A stretch of DNA of 64,000 bases from Leptospira hartskeerlii (GTDB lineage: Bacteria > Spirochaetota > Leptospiria > Leptospirales > Leptospiraceae). Below, in pieces: positions 17,067 through 25,628 of this stretch; position 1 is the stretch's first letter, and every line of letters begins with the position of its first letter. Made by a program: the position numbers and the translations under genes. Below the pieces are notes generated by a model. It searched no databases and was not told the DNA's origin. It worked only from the letters and a program-made list of their open reading frames with translations. The DNA is taken from the NCBI RefSeq assembly GCF_002811475.1, contig NZ_NPDL01000002.1, forward strand, positions 248,001 through 312,000, given 5' to 3'.

Positions 17067-19400
17067 ATGCAAGAGGGAGTCGGAAAAAATCAAATTTTAG
17101 AAGTTCCTCTGACGGACACTATGTCCGCATACTCTAGACGATTTCCGGAAGAAGGAGGAAATCTTTCCGAATGGATGGATGAGATCCATACTAGAGGTAT
17201 TCAAGAGGTAGTTTTTTGGGGAACGAAATCGGAAGCAAGCGGTTGGAAAAATAGCCAACTATTCAGGGATCTGGTAAAAAAACTCCAAGAAGATAAGATC
17301 CGTCTTTCTACGATGGACGGAGCAAAATTCCGTTCTTCTCCGGACTCTGTGAGAAAATTAGATCGTTTTCTTAGATCTCATTTAGGTTCCGTACTCGTTT
17401 GTTATTCCGAAAATGAATCCAATGAATTCGTAAAATTGATGCGGGAGATCCTTTCCGGCAAAAAGGAAGAATCTACCAAAGTATATATACCATATTCTCC
17501 TAATATAACTTCTGAAAAATCCAGAAAAGAAAAACAAGAACCTCCTAAAAATCATGGAGAGGATTTTAAAGCTTCCAGGATCACTATTCGAGTCAAACTT
17601 CTCGCGATCGTTTCCGCGATTGTTGTGGTGAGTATGGGGCTTGTGATCGGACTTGCCACAAGTCTTTTTAGAAATTATACTGTATCATTGATCCAAGAAT
17701 ATAACTTGAGTTTGGCTAGATTGACCGGATTACAAGTAGGTCTTAGGATTAAAGAACTTTCCACCAAATCATCGGAGTTCGCGGACAAAAGGGATATCCG
17801 TCCTTCCAGAGGTTCCGATTCTAGAAAAACCTCTCCGCCTGCGTACATATCGGGATTTTTTTCTAATCATCCTAAAATTCTTGCCTGGGGAAAATACGAA
17901 CAAGGTGAATCATCACTTGTTTTTAACCCAAGATTTTTGAGAGATCTTAGGAAAGAAGAAGATGAGATCCGCGGTCTATGGGTTTCGATCCCTAAAGAAG
18001 AAAAAGAAAAATTTTTCGCCTCCGAATTCGAATCCACTCGATTGGAAAATATAAGTTCAAAGTTCGGATTCCCGACTGTACTTTTTATAGAGAAGGATGT
18101 TTCCGGAAAAGGGCATGGCTTCTTCTTAATTTCTCCTCAGGATCTTTGGGAATCTGCCAGGTCTGCTTTACAAACTGAATTATTTGCTATTTGGGTAGTG
18201 GATTCCAGAGGAAGGTTGATCGCTCATACGGAAGAATCAGAAACAGTTTCTGCAAAAGATTATTCTAAAAATCCTTTGGTCCAATTTTTATTGCGAAGTC
18301 CCGCAGACAACGGATCCCAAACTTCTATTTTTGAAGGAAAAGAAACATTAGGATCTTTTCAACAATTAGAAGACGGCAACCTCGCAGTAGTGTCTTCTAT
18401 TGAAGCGGATAAAGCATTCGAAGCGGTGTATAAAATCAGAAGACAGAATTTTTATATTCTGATCTCGGTATTGAGCCTTGCATTCTTGGTGGTGTTCCTA
18501 TTCTCCAGAACTCTGACTGTTCCACTCATCAATCTATTGAGTGCGACAAGACAGATTGAAAGAGGGAATTATAAGGTAGGGATCAAACCGGTCACCAGAG
18601 ATGAGGTTGGAGTCCTAACAAATTCTTTCCTCAAGATGGCTCATGGCTTAGAAGAAAGAGAGAAGATCAAAGATACTTTCGGAAAATTTGTGAACAAGGA
18701 AATCGCAGAACGTGCACTTGCTGGAGACATGCCTTTAGGCGGGGTCACTAAAGATGTTACCGTATTCTTCTCCGATTTAAGAAACTTCACCGGAATGTCC
18801 GAAAAATTAAAACCAAGCGAGGTGGTTGATTTCCTAAACGCTTACTTCACTGAGATGGTAGAATGTATCTATCTCACTGAAGGGATCGTGGATAAGTTTA
18901 TCGGAGATGCGATCATGGCTCACTGGGGCGCTTTATATACGGACGAGAATGATGCAAGAAATGCAATCAACTCCGCACTATTAATGAGAAACGCATTGAT
19001 GGAATTCAATCGGATCGGAAACGAGATCGGAAGACCTCAAGCAAGATTTGGATGCGGGATCAATACCGGCCCGGTGGTAGTCGGTCAGATCGGTTCCGAA
19101 AAAAAACTGGAGTTCACAGTCATCGGGGACGCGGTCAATCTTGCTTCTCGTATTGAATATTTAACAAAAGATTTTGGAACAGACATATTGGTTTCAGAAA
19201 CATCTTACGAAAAAGTAAAGGATCATTATAAATTCGAAACACTTCCTCCAGTTTGGATCCGAGGAAAAGAAAAGCCTCAACAACTCTATGCGGTATTAGG
19301 TTGGTTAGAAGATCCGGATTGTCCTAAAAACCTGCAAGAACTCCGCAGAATTTGCGGAATACCTGAACCTGATTCTCCTTCCAAGGCGGTCGCTGGTTAA
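17067..19400 (+). CDS. Membrane class III adenylyl cyclase with HAMP domain
   Basis: A hydrophilic N-terminal region (1-170) precedes a transmembrane helix (VKLLAIVSAIVVVSMGLVIG, about 172-192), a large extracytoplasmic sensor domain, a second helix near 460-480, a HAMP linker (TVPLINLLSATRQIERGNY) and a catalytic domain. Metal-binding aspartates lie in FFSDLRNFTG and FIGDAIMAHWG. The lysine of VDKFIGD and threonine of LEFTVIGDAVN point to ATP rather than GTP. NLASRIE has the transition-state asparagine and arginine. Three bases separate it from the FecR gene. Leptospires encode many such cyclases; the signal sensed is unknown. Confidence 0.93.
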   Translation: MQEGVGKNQILEVPLTDTMSAYSRRFPEEGGNLSEWMDEIHTRGIQEVVFWGTKSEASGWKNSQLFRDLVKKLQEDKIRLSTMDGAKFRSSPDSVRKLDRFLRSHLGSVLVCYSENESNEFVKLMREILSGKKEESTKVYIPYSPNITSEKSRKEKQEPPKNHGEDFKASRITIRVKLLAIVSAIVVVSMGLVIGLATSLFRNYTVSLIQEYNLSLARLTGLQVGLRIKELSTKSSEFADKRDIRPSRGSDSRKTSPPAYISGFFSNHPKILAWGKYEQGESSLVFNPRFLRDLRKEEDEIRGLWVSIPKEEKEKFFASEFESTRLENISSKFGFPTVLFIEKDVSGKGHGFFLISPQDLWESARSALQTELFAIWVVDSRGRLIAHTEESETVSAKDYSKNPLVQFLLRSPADNGSQTSIFEGKETLGSFQQLEDGNLAVVSSIEADKAFEAVYKIRRQNFYILISVLSLAFLVVFLFSRTLTVPLINLLSATRQIERGNYKVGIKPVTRDEVGVLTNSFLKMAHGLEEREKIKDTFGKFVNKEIAERALAGDMPLGGVTKDVTVFFSDLRNFTGMSEKLKPSEVVDFLNAYFTEMVECIYLTEGIVDKFIGDAIMAHWGALYTDENDARNAINSALLMRNALMEFNRIGNEIGRPQARFGCGINTGPVVVGQIGSEKKLEFTVIGDAVNLASRIEYLTKDFGTDILVSETSYEKVKDHYKFETLPPVWIRGKEKPQQLYAVLGWLEDPDCPKNLQELRRICGIPEPDSPSKAVAG

Positions 19401-19403
19401 GAT

Positions 19404-20918
19404 ATGGATTGGAGAATATACAAAAGAGAATGGCAGGTCGGCATGGGCTGCTTCATTGTACTTTTCTTTTCTTTGTACCTTCTGTATTTCGAATCCAAAT
19501 CAAACGGAGGAGTAGGAAAGGAGATCATGGGAACCGTCTCCTTCAGATATAAAACTGCGCAAAGAAAATTTCCGGACAGAATGTTATGGGAAGATTTGGA
19601 ACAAGGAATGTCCGTATACGATAGGGATTCCATCCGAACAGATGAGGCGTCGGAAGCGGTAGTATTTTTAAAATCAGGCACTCGGATAGAATTAGATCCT
19701 CAGTCAATGGTGGTTCTCCAATTAAAAGAGAATAAAGAAAATCTGGATCTGAGCGAAGGAAATATACTAGTAGAAAGTGGAAAGAAAGTCTTATCCGTAA
19801 TCGCAGGAACTGTAGGGTTGGAAGCGGAACTAGGTTCCAAATTCCAAGTCACCAAAAATGAGAACGGCACCAGAGTAGATGTAGAAAGAGGACAGGTAGA
19901 ATGGTCCGAAAATGGAACAGTTAAACAAACATTAGGTGAAAAAGAAAGTTCTCTAAACGGAAATAAACTTAACCAAAATTGGAGTCTTGTGCACCCTGAG
20001 GACTCGCATAGATATTTCCCTGCGGAACTAGAACAGACGGTTGAATTCCGTTGGGAAGGTGGAGAAGAAGGTATATTAGAAATTTCTCCTAGACGAGATT
20101 TCTCCGTTTATATTTCTAAAAGACCGTCTAAAGAGCCTTATTATAAGCAAAAATTTCCGGAAGGGATCTATTATTGGAGGATCAACTCGAAGGATGGCAA
20201 AAAAATATCCGAGGTCCGAAAGTTTAGAGTTCTTCCCAACTTCCCTGTTGAATTACATTATCCTAAAAAAGATCTTTCTCAAGAAGATAGGACCGTTGCC
20301 TTTTCTTGGGCGAAACAAAAGATAGCAAGCGGTTACAAATTACAGATCTCTACCGATCCAAATTTTGGAGCCTTGTCTGAGACCCAAGTATTCCGCACAA
20401 ATTTTTCACTCACATTAGATCCTGGGACGTATTACTGGAGAATACAGTCTTATACGAATCTTCCCGGAACGGAAACGTTTTCGGAAGCACGTAAATTTTC
20501 CATTTCTCTTCCAGTGATACAAATTGCGGAAACAAAACAGGAGACTGCTGTAGTCGTTCCCGAAACACAACAAAGTTCGGATCTATCCGTAGATTTCCCG
20601 AAAAACGGCACTTTGGTGGACATGACAGGTAAGGAAAGTATCTCTTTCCGTTGGAAATTCTCCGCCAAACAGAAGCAAAGCGAATGGAAATTTCGTCTTT
20701 TCTATAAGAGAGGCTCAGGCGACGAGCTAATCTATGAAAAAAAGACAAAAGGTGACAGGTTAGTGTTCAAAGATTTGGAAAAACTGGATGTAGGAACGTT
20801 CCGTTGGACCATCGAATCTGATGCGGACCCCAGCCTCAGATCTGAAGCGGATTTTAAAATATTACTTAGGGAAGAATTGGAAGCCCCGGAAACAAAATCC
20901 AGTGGCGCTCGCCCTTAA
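19404..20918 (+). CDS. FecR-domain protein, membrane-anchored
   Basis: One N-terminal transmembrane segment (VGMGCFIVLFFSLYLLYFES, about 12-31) precedes a FecR domain (40-190), recognised by DSIRTDEASEAVVFLKSGTRI, a NILVESGKKVL segment and GTRVDVERGQVEW. The remaining 300 residues hold repeated segments with YYWRI near 250 and near 350 (FPEGIYYWRINS and DPGTYYWRIQS), which suggests two or three immunoglobulin- or FN3-like units. FecR proteins elsewhere pass signals to sigma factors, but none is encoded here; the partner is the cyclase three bases upstream. It would sit outside the inner membrane. Confidence 0.85.
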   Translation: MDWRIYKREWQVGMGCFIVLFFSLYLLYFESKSNGGVGKEIMGTVSFRYKTAQRKFPDRMLWEDLEQGMSVYDRDSIRTDEASEAVVFLKSGTRIELDPQSMVVLQLKENKENLDLSEGNILVESGKKVLSVIAGTVGLEAELGSKFQVTKNENGTRVDVERGQVEWSENGTVKQTLGEKESSLNGNKLNQNWSLVHPEDSHRYFPAELEQTVEFRWEGGEEGILEISPRRDFSVYISKRPSKEPYYKQKFPEGIYYWRINSKDGKKISEVRKFRVLPNFPVELHYPKKDLSQEDRTVAFSWAKQKIASGYKLQISTDPNFGALSETQVFRTNFSLTLDPGTYYWRIQSYTNLPGTETFSEARKFSISLPVIQIAETKQETAVVVPETQQSSDLSVDFPKNGTLVDMTGKESISFRWKFSAKQKQSEWKFRLFYKRGSGDELIYEKKTKGDRLVFKDLEKLDVGTFRWTIESDADPSLRSEADFKILLREELEAPETKSSGARP

Positions 20919-20927
20919 GGAGAAGGC

Positions 20928-21755
20928 ATGTTCTTGTTCCGCGAAAAATCTTTCGCTATAGTATTTCAGTTTATTCTAATATTCTTTTCCATATCCTCGG
21001 GAGTTTTTGCGGAGAAAAAGAGCTTCGTATATTATATAGAATGGAAAGAAGTAAAAGGAAGCCGAGGTTACGTGGTAGAAATCCGAAAAACGGAACCTCC
21101 TCAAGAATTATTTTTAGAAAAGAAAGTCTCCGAGAACGAGATCGAATTCTCCTTAGAAGCCGGGACTTACGAATATAGGATCGCCGCATTAAATAGATTC
21201 GGAAAACCTTCTTCTTATACTCCTTGGACTAATTTTAAGGTGGAGCAAGACCGTCCAAAGGCGGTTGCCTTGGCTGAAAAAGAAGAAGCAAGTAAAGGAA
21301 TTAAAACCTCCAAGTTTGTTTGGATCCCTGGAACAGGATATTATTCCAAAGGTGAGCGTTGGAAGTCCTACAGTATCTGGACCTGGTTCGGGGTCCTTGC
21401 TTATCTAGGAAATTCAGAAAGAGAGTCAGGGAATATTCTCGCCTCAAAACCGTTAAACGACCCGATGAATATTGCGATTTTAAGTTTAAATCTACCTTCT
21501 TCCTTTACTCTTTATTTTTGGCAGGCAAGAGAGAATGATAAGAAAGAATATGAAATGCACCAAAGCAATCAGGCTCTTATTGGAGGAGTTGCAGTTTTAA
21601 GTGTCGCACTTTCTCTTTGGTTGGAAAATAAACTCCCGCAAGGAGATACTGTTCAGTTCAAGGTTAGTCCTGACAGAGGCGGAAATCTAAATACTTTTGC
21701 AAATACAGGATTTTCTCAGAACAGATGGGAAGTCCAATATACAAGGAGCTTTTGA
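20928..21755 (+). CDS. Exported protein with FN3-like domain, unknown function
   Basis: A signal peptide (AIVFQFILIFFSISSGVFAEK) is followed by a fibronectin-III-like unit (YYIEWKEVKGSRGYVVEIRK, then AGTYEYRIAALNRFGK) at about 30-100. The C-terminal half contains two hydrophobic stretches (YSIWTWFGVLAYLGN and LIGGVAVLSVALSLWLEN) and ends WEVQYTRSF, a phenylalanine end seen in outer-membrane proteins. I know no named family. AAGGAG before ATG 20928 and nine bases from the FecR gene place it in the same operon, so it may share the sensing module. Confidence 0.75.
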   Translation: MFLFREKSFAIVFQFILIFFSISSGVFAEKKSFVYYIEWKEVKGSRGYVVEIRKTEPPQELFLEKKVSENEIEFSLEAGTYEYRIAALNRFGKPSSYTPWTNFKVEQDRPKAVALAEKEEASKGIKTSKFVWIPGTGYYSKGERWKSYSIWTWFGVLAYLGNSERESGNILASKPLNDPMNIAILSLNLPSSFTLYFWQARENDKKEYEMHQSNQALIGGVAVLSVALSLWLENKLPQGDTVQFKVSPDRGGNLNTFANTGFSQNRWEVQYTRSF

Positions 21756-21758
21756 TCT

Positions 21759-22364
21759 ATGGCTCTTCGAATTTATACTTTGATCCTTATTCTTTCCGGG
21801 CTTTTTAGTTCAGCATGTTCTAAACCATTTCCAGGAGGAGATGAGATCATACTCTTAGGACTTCTTGGAAAAACACGTTATCTGTTCGTTACTACTTCCA
21901 CCAATACTGGGAATTTAGGAGGTGTTGGAGGTGCGGATCTGATTTGCCAAAGCGCGAAGACTTCAGAAGTTCCTAGCTTACCTGGATCTGCTTTGGAATA
22001 TGTTGCTTTGATCGCTTCTTCTTCCAGAGTTCCGGGTGGAGCGGGTTGGCCCTTATTCCCAAATACGAATTATTATGCGATGAATCCTAGCGAGACTTTG
22101 ATCTTTCATACGGACGGTTCCGGGCTTCCGGTTCTGCCGATGAACAATGCAACTGGAATTCCCGGAGCCGGGGATTATTGGACGGGGATTTCGAATTCTG
22201 GCTCCGGCTACGGTACTGGGACTACCTGTTCCGATTGGATGTCTGCGAACGCTGCGGTCGATGCCAATAACGGGAGCCCAAACCAGAACACCGAGACCGC
22301 ATTTGATAGCGGGTTTGCTACGACCTGCGACACCCCTTTGCATTTACTCTGCGTTCGGAATTAA
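21759..22364 (+). CDS. DUF1554 lipoprotein
   Basis: The signal peptide ends LFSSAC (cysteine near residue 20). The mature part has the leptospiral DUF1554 pattern: YLFVTTSTNTGNLGG, GADLICQ, YWTGISNSG and a cysteine-bearing end (TTCDTPLHLLCVRN). The spaced cysteines and the tail recall C-type-lectin-like folds, so a surface adhesion or binding role is possible but unproven. It starts three bases after the FN3-like gene and closes the four-gene cyclase operon. Its TAA overlaps that of the convergent response regulator in a shared TTAA. Confidence 0.82.
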   Translation: MALRIYTLILILSGLFSSACSKPFPGGDEIILLGLLGKTRYLFVTTSTNTGNLGGVGGADLICQSAKTSEVPSLPGSALEYVALIASSSRVPGGAGWPLFPNTNYYAMNPSETLIFHTDGSGLPVLPMNNATGIPGAGDYWTGISNSGSGYGTGTTCSDWMSANAAVDANNGSPNQNTETAFDSGFATTCDTPLHLLCVRN

Positions 22365-23035
22365 CTCTCTACGATACCTGCGCGGATCGCATAGACTACT
22401 AAATCCGCCACTTTATGTAAGTCCAACTTCTTCATGATATTTGCTCTATGAACCTTTACGGTTGCAGGAGATATATGAAGAAGTTTCCCTATCTTCTCGT
22501 TGGAGTTCCCCTCTGAGATCAGTTTTAAGATCTGTCTTTCTCTGTCGGAAAGTACTGAGAATACGGATGGACCTTCTTCTTGAAGCTCTCCTGTTTTTTT
22601 GCGTCCTATTCCTGAAAGAACGCGAGTTGCAATTCTAGGACTCAAGTAAGTTTCCTTTCTGCGGACAGCATCGATTGCTCTGAGTAGATCTTCGCCCGCG
22701 TCGTCTTTTAGAACGTAACCATTGATACCAAGATCCACCAGTTTTTGGATATATTCTTCGTTATCATGTCTGGATAGAATGATAACCTGTACTTTCGGAT
22801 AATATCTTTTGACTCCCTTTACGAGGTCAATACCGCTTACTCCCGGCATGGAGATATCGGTGATCAGAATATCGGGCTCTAATTTGCCGATCTCGTCTAG
22901 CGCCTGTTCGGCGTTTCCATTTTCGCCGATGATTTCCAGATCGTTTTGTCCGGAGATGATCAGTCTAAGACCTTCTCTTAAGATAGCGTGGTCGTCTACA
23001 AGATAGAGTTTGCAAACGGAGGGTTGGGCGTTCAT
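22361..23035 (-). CDS. NarL/LuxR-type response regulator
   Basis: The receiver domain (about 8-125) has the phospho-acceptor aspartate in DILITDISMPGVSG, preceded by acidic residues in LVDDHAILREGL, with a lysine in GYVLKDD. The C-terminal LuxR helix-turn-helix is LSDRERQILKLISEGNSNEK then LHISPATVKVHRANIMKKL. At 224 residues it is typical NarL size. The start overlaps the kinase stop by four bases (ATGA), which indicates tight coupling. Targets are unknown; the convergent cyclase operon is its nearest neighbour but is not an obvious target. Confidence 0.93.
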   Translation of the reverse strand: MNAQPSVCKLYLVDDHAILREGLRLIISGQNDLEIIGENGNAEQALDEIGKLEPDILITDISMPGVSGIDLVKGVKRYYPKVQVIILSRHDNEEYIQKLVDLGINGYVLKDDAGEDLLRAIDAVRRKETYLSPRIATRVLSGIGRKKTGELQEEGPSVFSVLSDRERQILKLISEGNSNEKIGKLLHISPATVKVHRANIMKKLDLHKVADLVVYAIRAGIVES

Positions 23036-24081
23036 ACTTTCTCCTTGGAACGTTTTTTTAACGGGATCCTAAGCACGTATTGAGTGCCTTTATTTGGTTC
23101 CGATTCTAAAAAAAGAGTACCATTTAGGTCCTCGGTTCTTCTCCGAATATTTTCCAATCCGTATCCGGTAGATTTTATTCTGGCTTCTTTTTCTTTAAAT
23201 CCTTTTCCGTTATCTTTTGCAGAAACTACCAAAGTATCTTTTTCGGAAAAGATCTTTAACTCCACTTTATTCGCTTGGGAATGTTTCAGAATGTTTGCGC
23301 AAATTTCCTGTAATATTCTGAAAACTTGGTTCTGTATTTCCTGAGGAATTTTTTCGGGAACTTTGAACTCGGATTTTACTTTGATTTTTTGTATCGGAAA
23401 AATTTGGTTCGCTAGAGAGCTCAAAGCGGCTTCCAGTCCGAGTTCTTTTAAGGAAGAAGGTTGCAAATTTGTGTAAATTTCGCGGAGTTCTTGGCTGGCC
23501 TTATCTATGAGCCCGAGTCCGGAGCCGAAAGATTCAGGATGTTCCTTCTCCGATTTTTGATATGCTTGGAAATGTAATTTTGCAGCAAGTATAAGTTGTC
23601 CTACTCCGTCATGAAGTTCTCTTGCGAGTCTGGATCTTTCTTCTTCTTGGGAGGCGAGTACTTGTGTGTGAAGAGTTGCGATCTTCTTCTCTAACTTTTT
23701 GTTCTCGGTGATATCTTTTAAGATCATTCCCAGGCTGTCTTTAAATCTAAAGATAGAATATCCGTAAGACTTAGTTCCCTTTTTGAATTCCTGGTTTTGT
23801 AATTTTGTTTTGAGAGCCTTATGAAGATTTTCTCTTAGGTTAGCTTCTTCTTTTGAATCTAGTTTTAATAGATTGAATAGATTTTTACCGGCTGGATTTG
23901 CAAATCTGAGCCTAAATTCCTTCTTAAAGGATGCATTTGCAAATCGGACTATATTGTTTTCATCCAAGGCTACGATAGGGGAGATCTCCTCTACCAAGGA
24001 TAGGAATTTAGAGGCTTGCTCCTTGCCGGAGAATGAGCCTGATTGTTTGGTTTCTTTTCGTTTGAGGAGTCCTGAAGCCAC
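23032..24081 (-). CDS. Soluble NarX-type sensor histidine kinase (PAS, HisKA_3)
   Basis: The N-terminal part (20-125) looks like a PAS domain (EISPIVALDENNIVRFANAS and GYSIFRFKDSLGMILKDI). A short coiled coil leads to the HisKA_3 motif RSRLARELHDGVGQLILAAK, where the histidine is phosphorylated. The ATPase domain has RILQEICANILKHS (N-box), AKDNGKGF and GYGLENIRRR. No transmembrane segment or signal peptide is seen, so the signal is cytoplasmic. It forms an operon with the downstream NarL-type regulator through an ATGA overlap. Confidence 0.92.
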   Translation of the reverse strand: MASGLLKRKETKQSGSFSGKEQASKFLSLVEEISPIVALDENNIVRFANASFKKEFRLRFANPAGKNLFNLLKLDSKEEANLRENLHKALKTKLQNQEFKKGTKSYGYSIFRFKDSLGMILKDITENKKLEKKIATLHTQVLASQEEERSRLARELHDGVGQLILAAKLHFQAYQKSEKEHPESFGSGLGLIDKASQELREIYTNLQPSSLKELGLEAALSSLANQIFPIQKIKVKSEFKVPEKIPQEIQNQVFRILQEICANILKHSQANKVELKIFSEKDTLVVSAKDNGKGFKEKEARIKSTGYGLENIRRRTEDLNGTLFLESEPNKGTQYVLRIPLKKRSKEKV

Positions 24082-24120
24082 TTAAAGATCAGGATATAGT
24101 CCGGCTTATGGCTCGAAAAG

Positions 24121-24163
24121 AAAAAAACCCCTCCCCTCGGCCGAATGAGGGAAGGGGGAGGTT
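24121..24163 (-). terminator. Rho-independent terminator of the LruC gene (minus strand)
   Basis: Read on the minus strand, a GC-rich arm (AACCTCCCCC then TTCCCTC) pairs with GAGGGGAGGGG around ATTCGGCC, then a run of seven Ts. It lies 30-70 bases past the LruC stop and before the kinase start, so the kinase and regulator have their own promoter. Confidence 0.8.
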
Positions 24164-24189
24164 GCTTTTACTCTTTCAGGAGTCCCAAA

Positions 24190-25482
24190 TTAGGGCGTAG
24201 CCGGAAACACTTCCGAAGTATTCGGAGTTCGGAACCAATCCGTATTGGTGGTTCCAAGAGATTCATACCAAGTTTTGAAAGTAGGATAGGAGTTACGTAT
24301 GTCTGTAGCTTCGTAAGGCCATTGGAAATTACCAGGCACAAGAAGCACCCAAGGGAATCCGGTAGCATCTCTATAAATGTCCTTACCTTCTGCATCGAAA
24401 TACTTTCCAGCAGCATGTATATCTTTGCCTGTATTGATCACTCTTATGAACGTATCATAAGGAGCGGGTCCGAGTACCAGTTTGGAAATAGGTGCCGAAA
24501 GGATTACTTCTAGTTTTGCGGATTTACCTTTTACGAAGGTTGTGTCTGTTCTTGAAACGTTCGATTTGGAAATCGTAGTAGAACTATTTCCTAAAATTTC
24601 TAGGTCTGCAATCGACGTTGGAGTTCCACTTAGGTTTTCTTCTAAGGTGGTTCCGTCGGCTGCATAGCGTAGAAGAGAATAGCTTGTTACACTTGCCCCT
24701 GGCAATCCGAAACGAAGAGTATGATTGTATCCGGCACCTTTTGCAACATGAGTGAAATAACCTCTTACTCTTACTACTTCGCCGAATTTGTTCAGATCTT
24801 CTTCAAAATAAGAACGGGTCACATAGTCGTTGAAATCCGCATCTCCCTGCTTAGGAAATAGATCCTCAAACGAAGTTGTGTAATAATCTTCCGCAGGAAC
24901 GCGGATCGAACTGACTCTTGTAGGATCATTCGGGAATACGTCTTCAAAATCCTGAACACCATCTCCATCGCTATCGATGATCTGAGTCGTAGTTGCAGTA
25001 AATCCCACTGAAATTCTACGATCTACCTTACTTACATTTACGATGGAAATATCCGCTTGGTAAAATTTACCGTAAGCTTCTACAGTTAAGTGAACAGTAT
25101 TCGTATCCCCGTCTATTGTAAAACTACCGGTAACTTCTCCGCTCGGATTTGTATAAGCTTTAAAGACCGATTTACTACTGGTGGCACCTGGAGTAGCAGA
25201 AGGTACAGTAACTTGCACCATGGACCCATCCACCGGAGCTATAGGATCTATTACTTGAACGTTTACGGTGATTGTGCGGGTAGTATCAAATACGAAATCA
25301 ACAGGAGTAGTCTCGTCATTGATATCGATCCCGAAATCGGTAGGACCGGAAGGAGCCTCCACCGCAGTGGATCCTGCTACTAGACTCATCAACCAGGCGT
25401 AGTTCGGATCGCTGGAAGACGTGCAGGAGGCGAAAGAGATACTGAGAGAGGCTAAAAAGCAGGTTAGGATTTTTTTTGTCAT
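24190..25482 (-). CDS. LruC-domain lipoprotein
   Basis: The signal peptide of the chosen start ends SISFASC (cysteine near residue 20). The middle has DSDGDGVQDFEDVFPNDPTR, a calcium-binding-like aspartate array, and EDLFPKQGDADFNDYVTRSY, the signature of the LruC domain (named after the Leptospira uveitis-associated lipoprotein). The C-terminal GYFTHVAKGAGYNHTLRFG also belongs to this domain. An N-terminal beta domain lies at 60-160. It is probably outer-membrane exposed or periplasmic. The longer ORF start at 25539 adds 19 residues that would bury the signal peptide, so I chose ATG 25482. Confidence 0.85.
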   Translation of the reverse strand: MTKKILTCFLASLSISFASCTSSSDPNYAWLMSLVAGSTAVEAPSGPTDFGIDINDETTPVDFVFDTTRTITVNVQVIDPIAPVDGSMVQVTVPSATPGATSSKSVFKAYTNPSGEVTGSFTIDGDTNTVHLTVEAYGKFYQADISIVNVSKVDRRISVGFTATTTQIIDSDGDGVQDFEDVFPNDPTRVSSIRVPAEDYYTTSFEDLFPKQGDADFNDYVTRSYFEEDLNKFGEVVRVRGYFTHVAKGAGYNHTLRFGLPGASVTSYSLLRYAADGTTLEENLSGTPTSIADLEILGNSSTTISKSNVSRTDTTFVKGKSAKLEVILSAPISKLVLGPAPYDTFIRVINTGKDIHAAGKYFDAEGKDIYRDATGFPWVLLVPGNFQWPYEATDIRNSYPTFKTWYESLGTTNTDWFRTPNTSEVFPATP

Positions 25483-25628
25483 AGATGCACCCGTACGGAT
25501 GTCATGATTATGCTGATATCCACCCAATAAGCAATACACCCGAAGGATTAGATTACAAGAACCTTCGGCTAATACTATTATTGGTACTTTGTTCGAAAGA
25601 AGTCTCTAATTGCCGGAATTCAGGCGAA

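Noticed and set aside
20928..21755. FN3-like protein as a full outer-membrane barrel
   Set aside because: Two internal hydrophobic helices are not compatible with a barrel; only the terminal phenylalanine fits.
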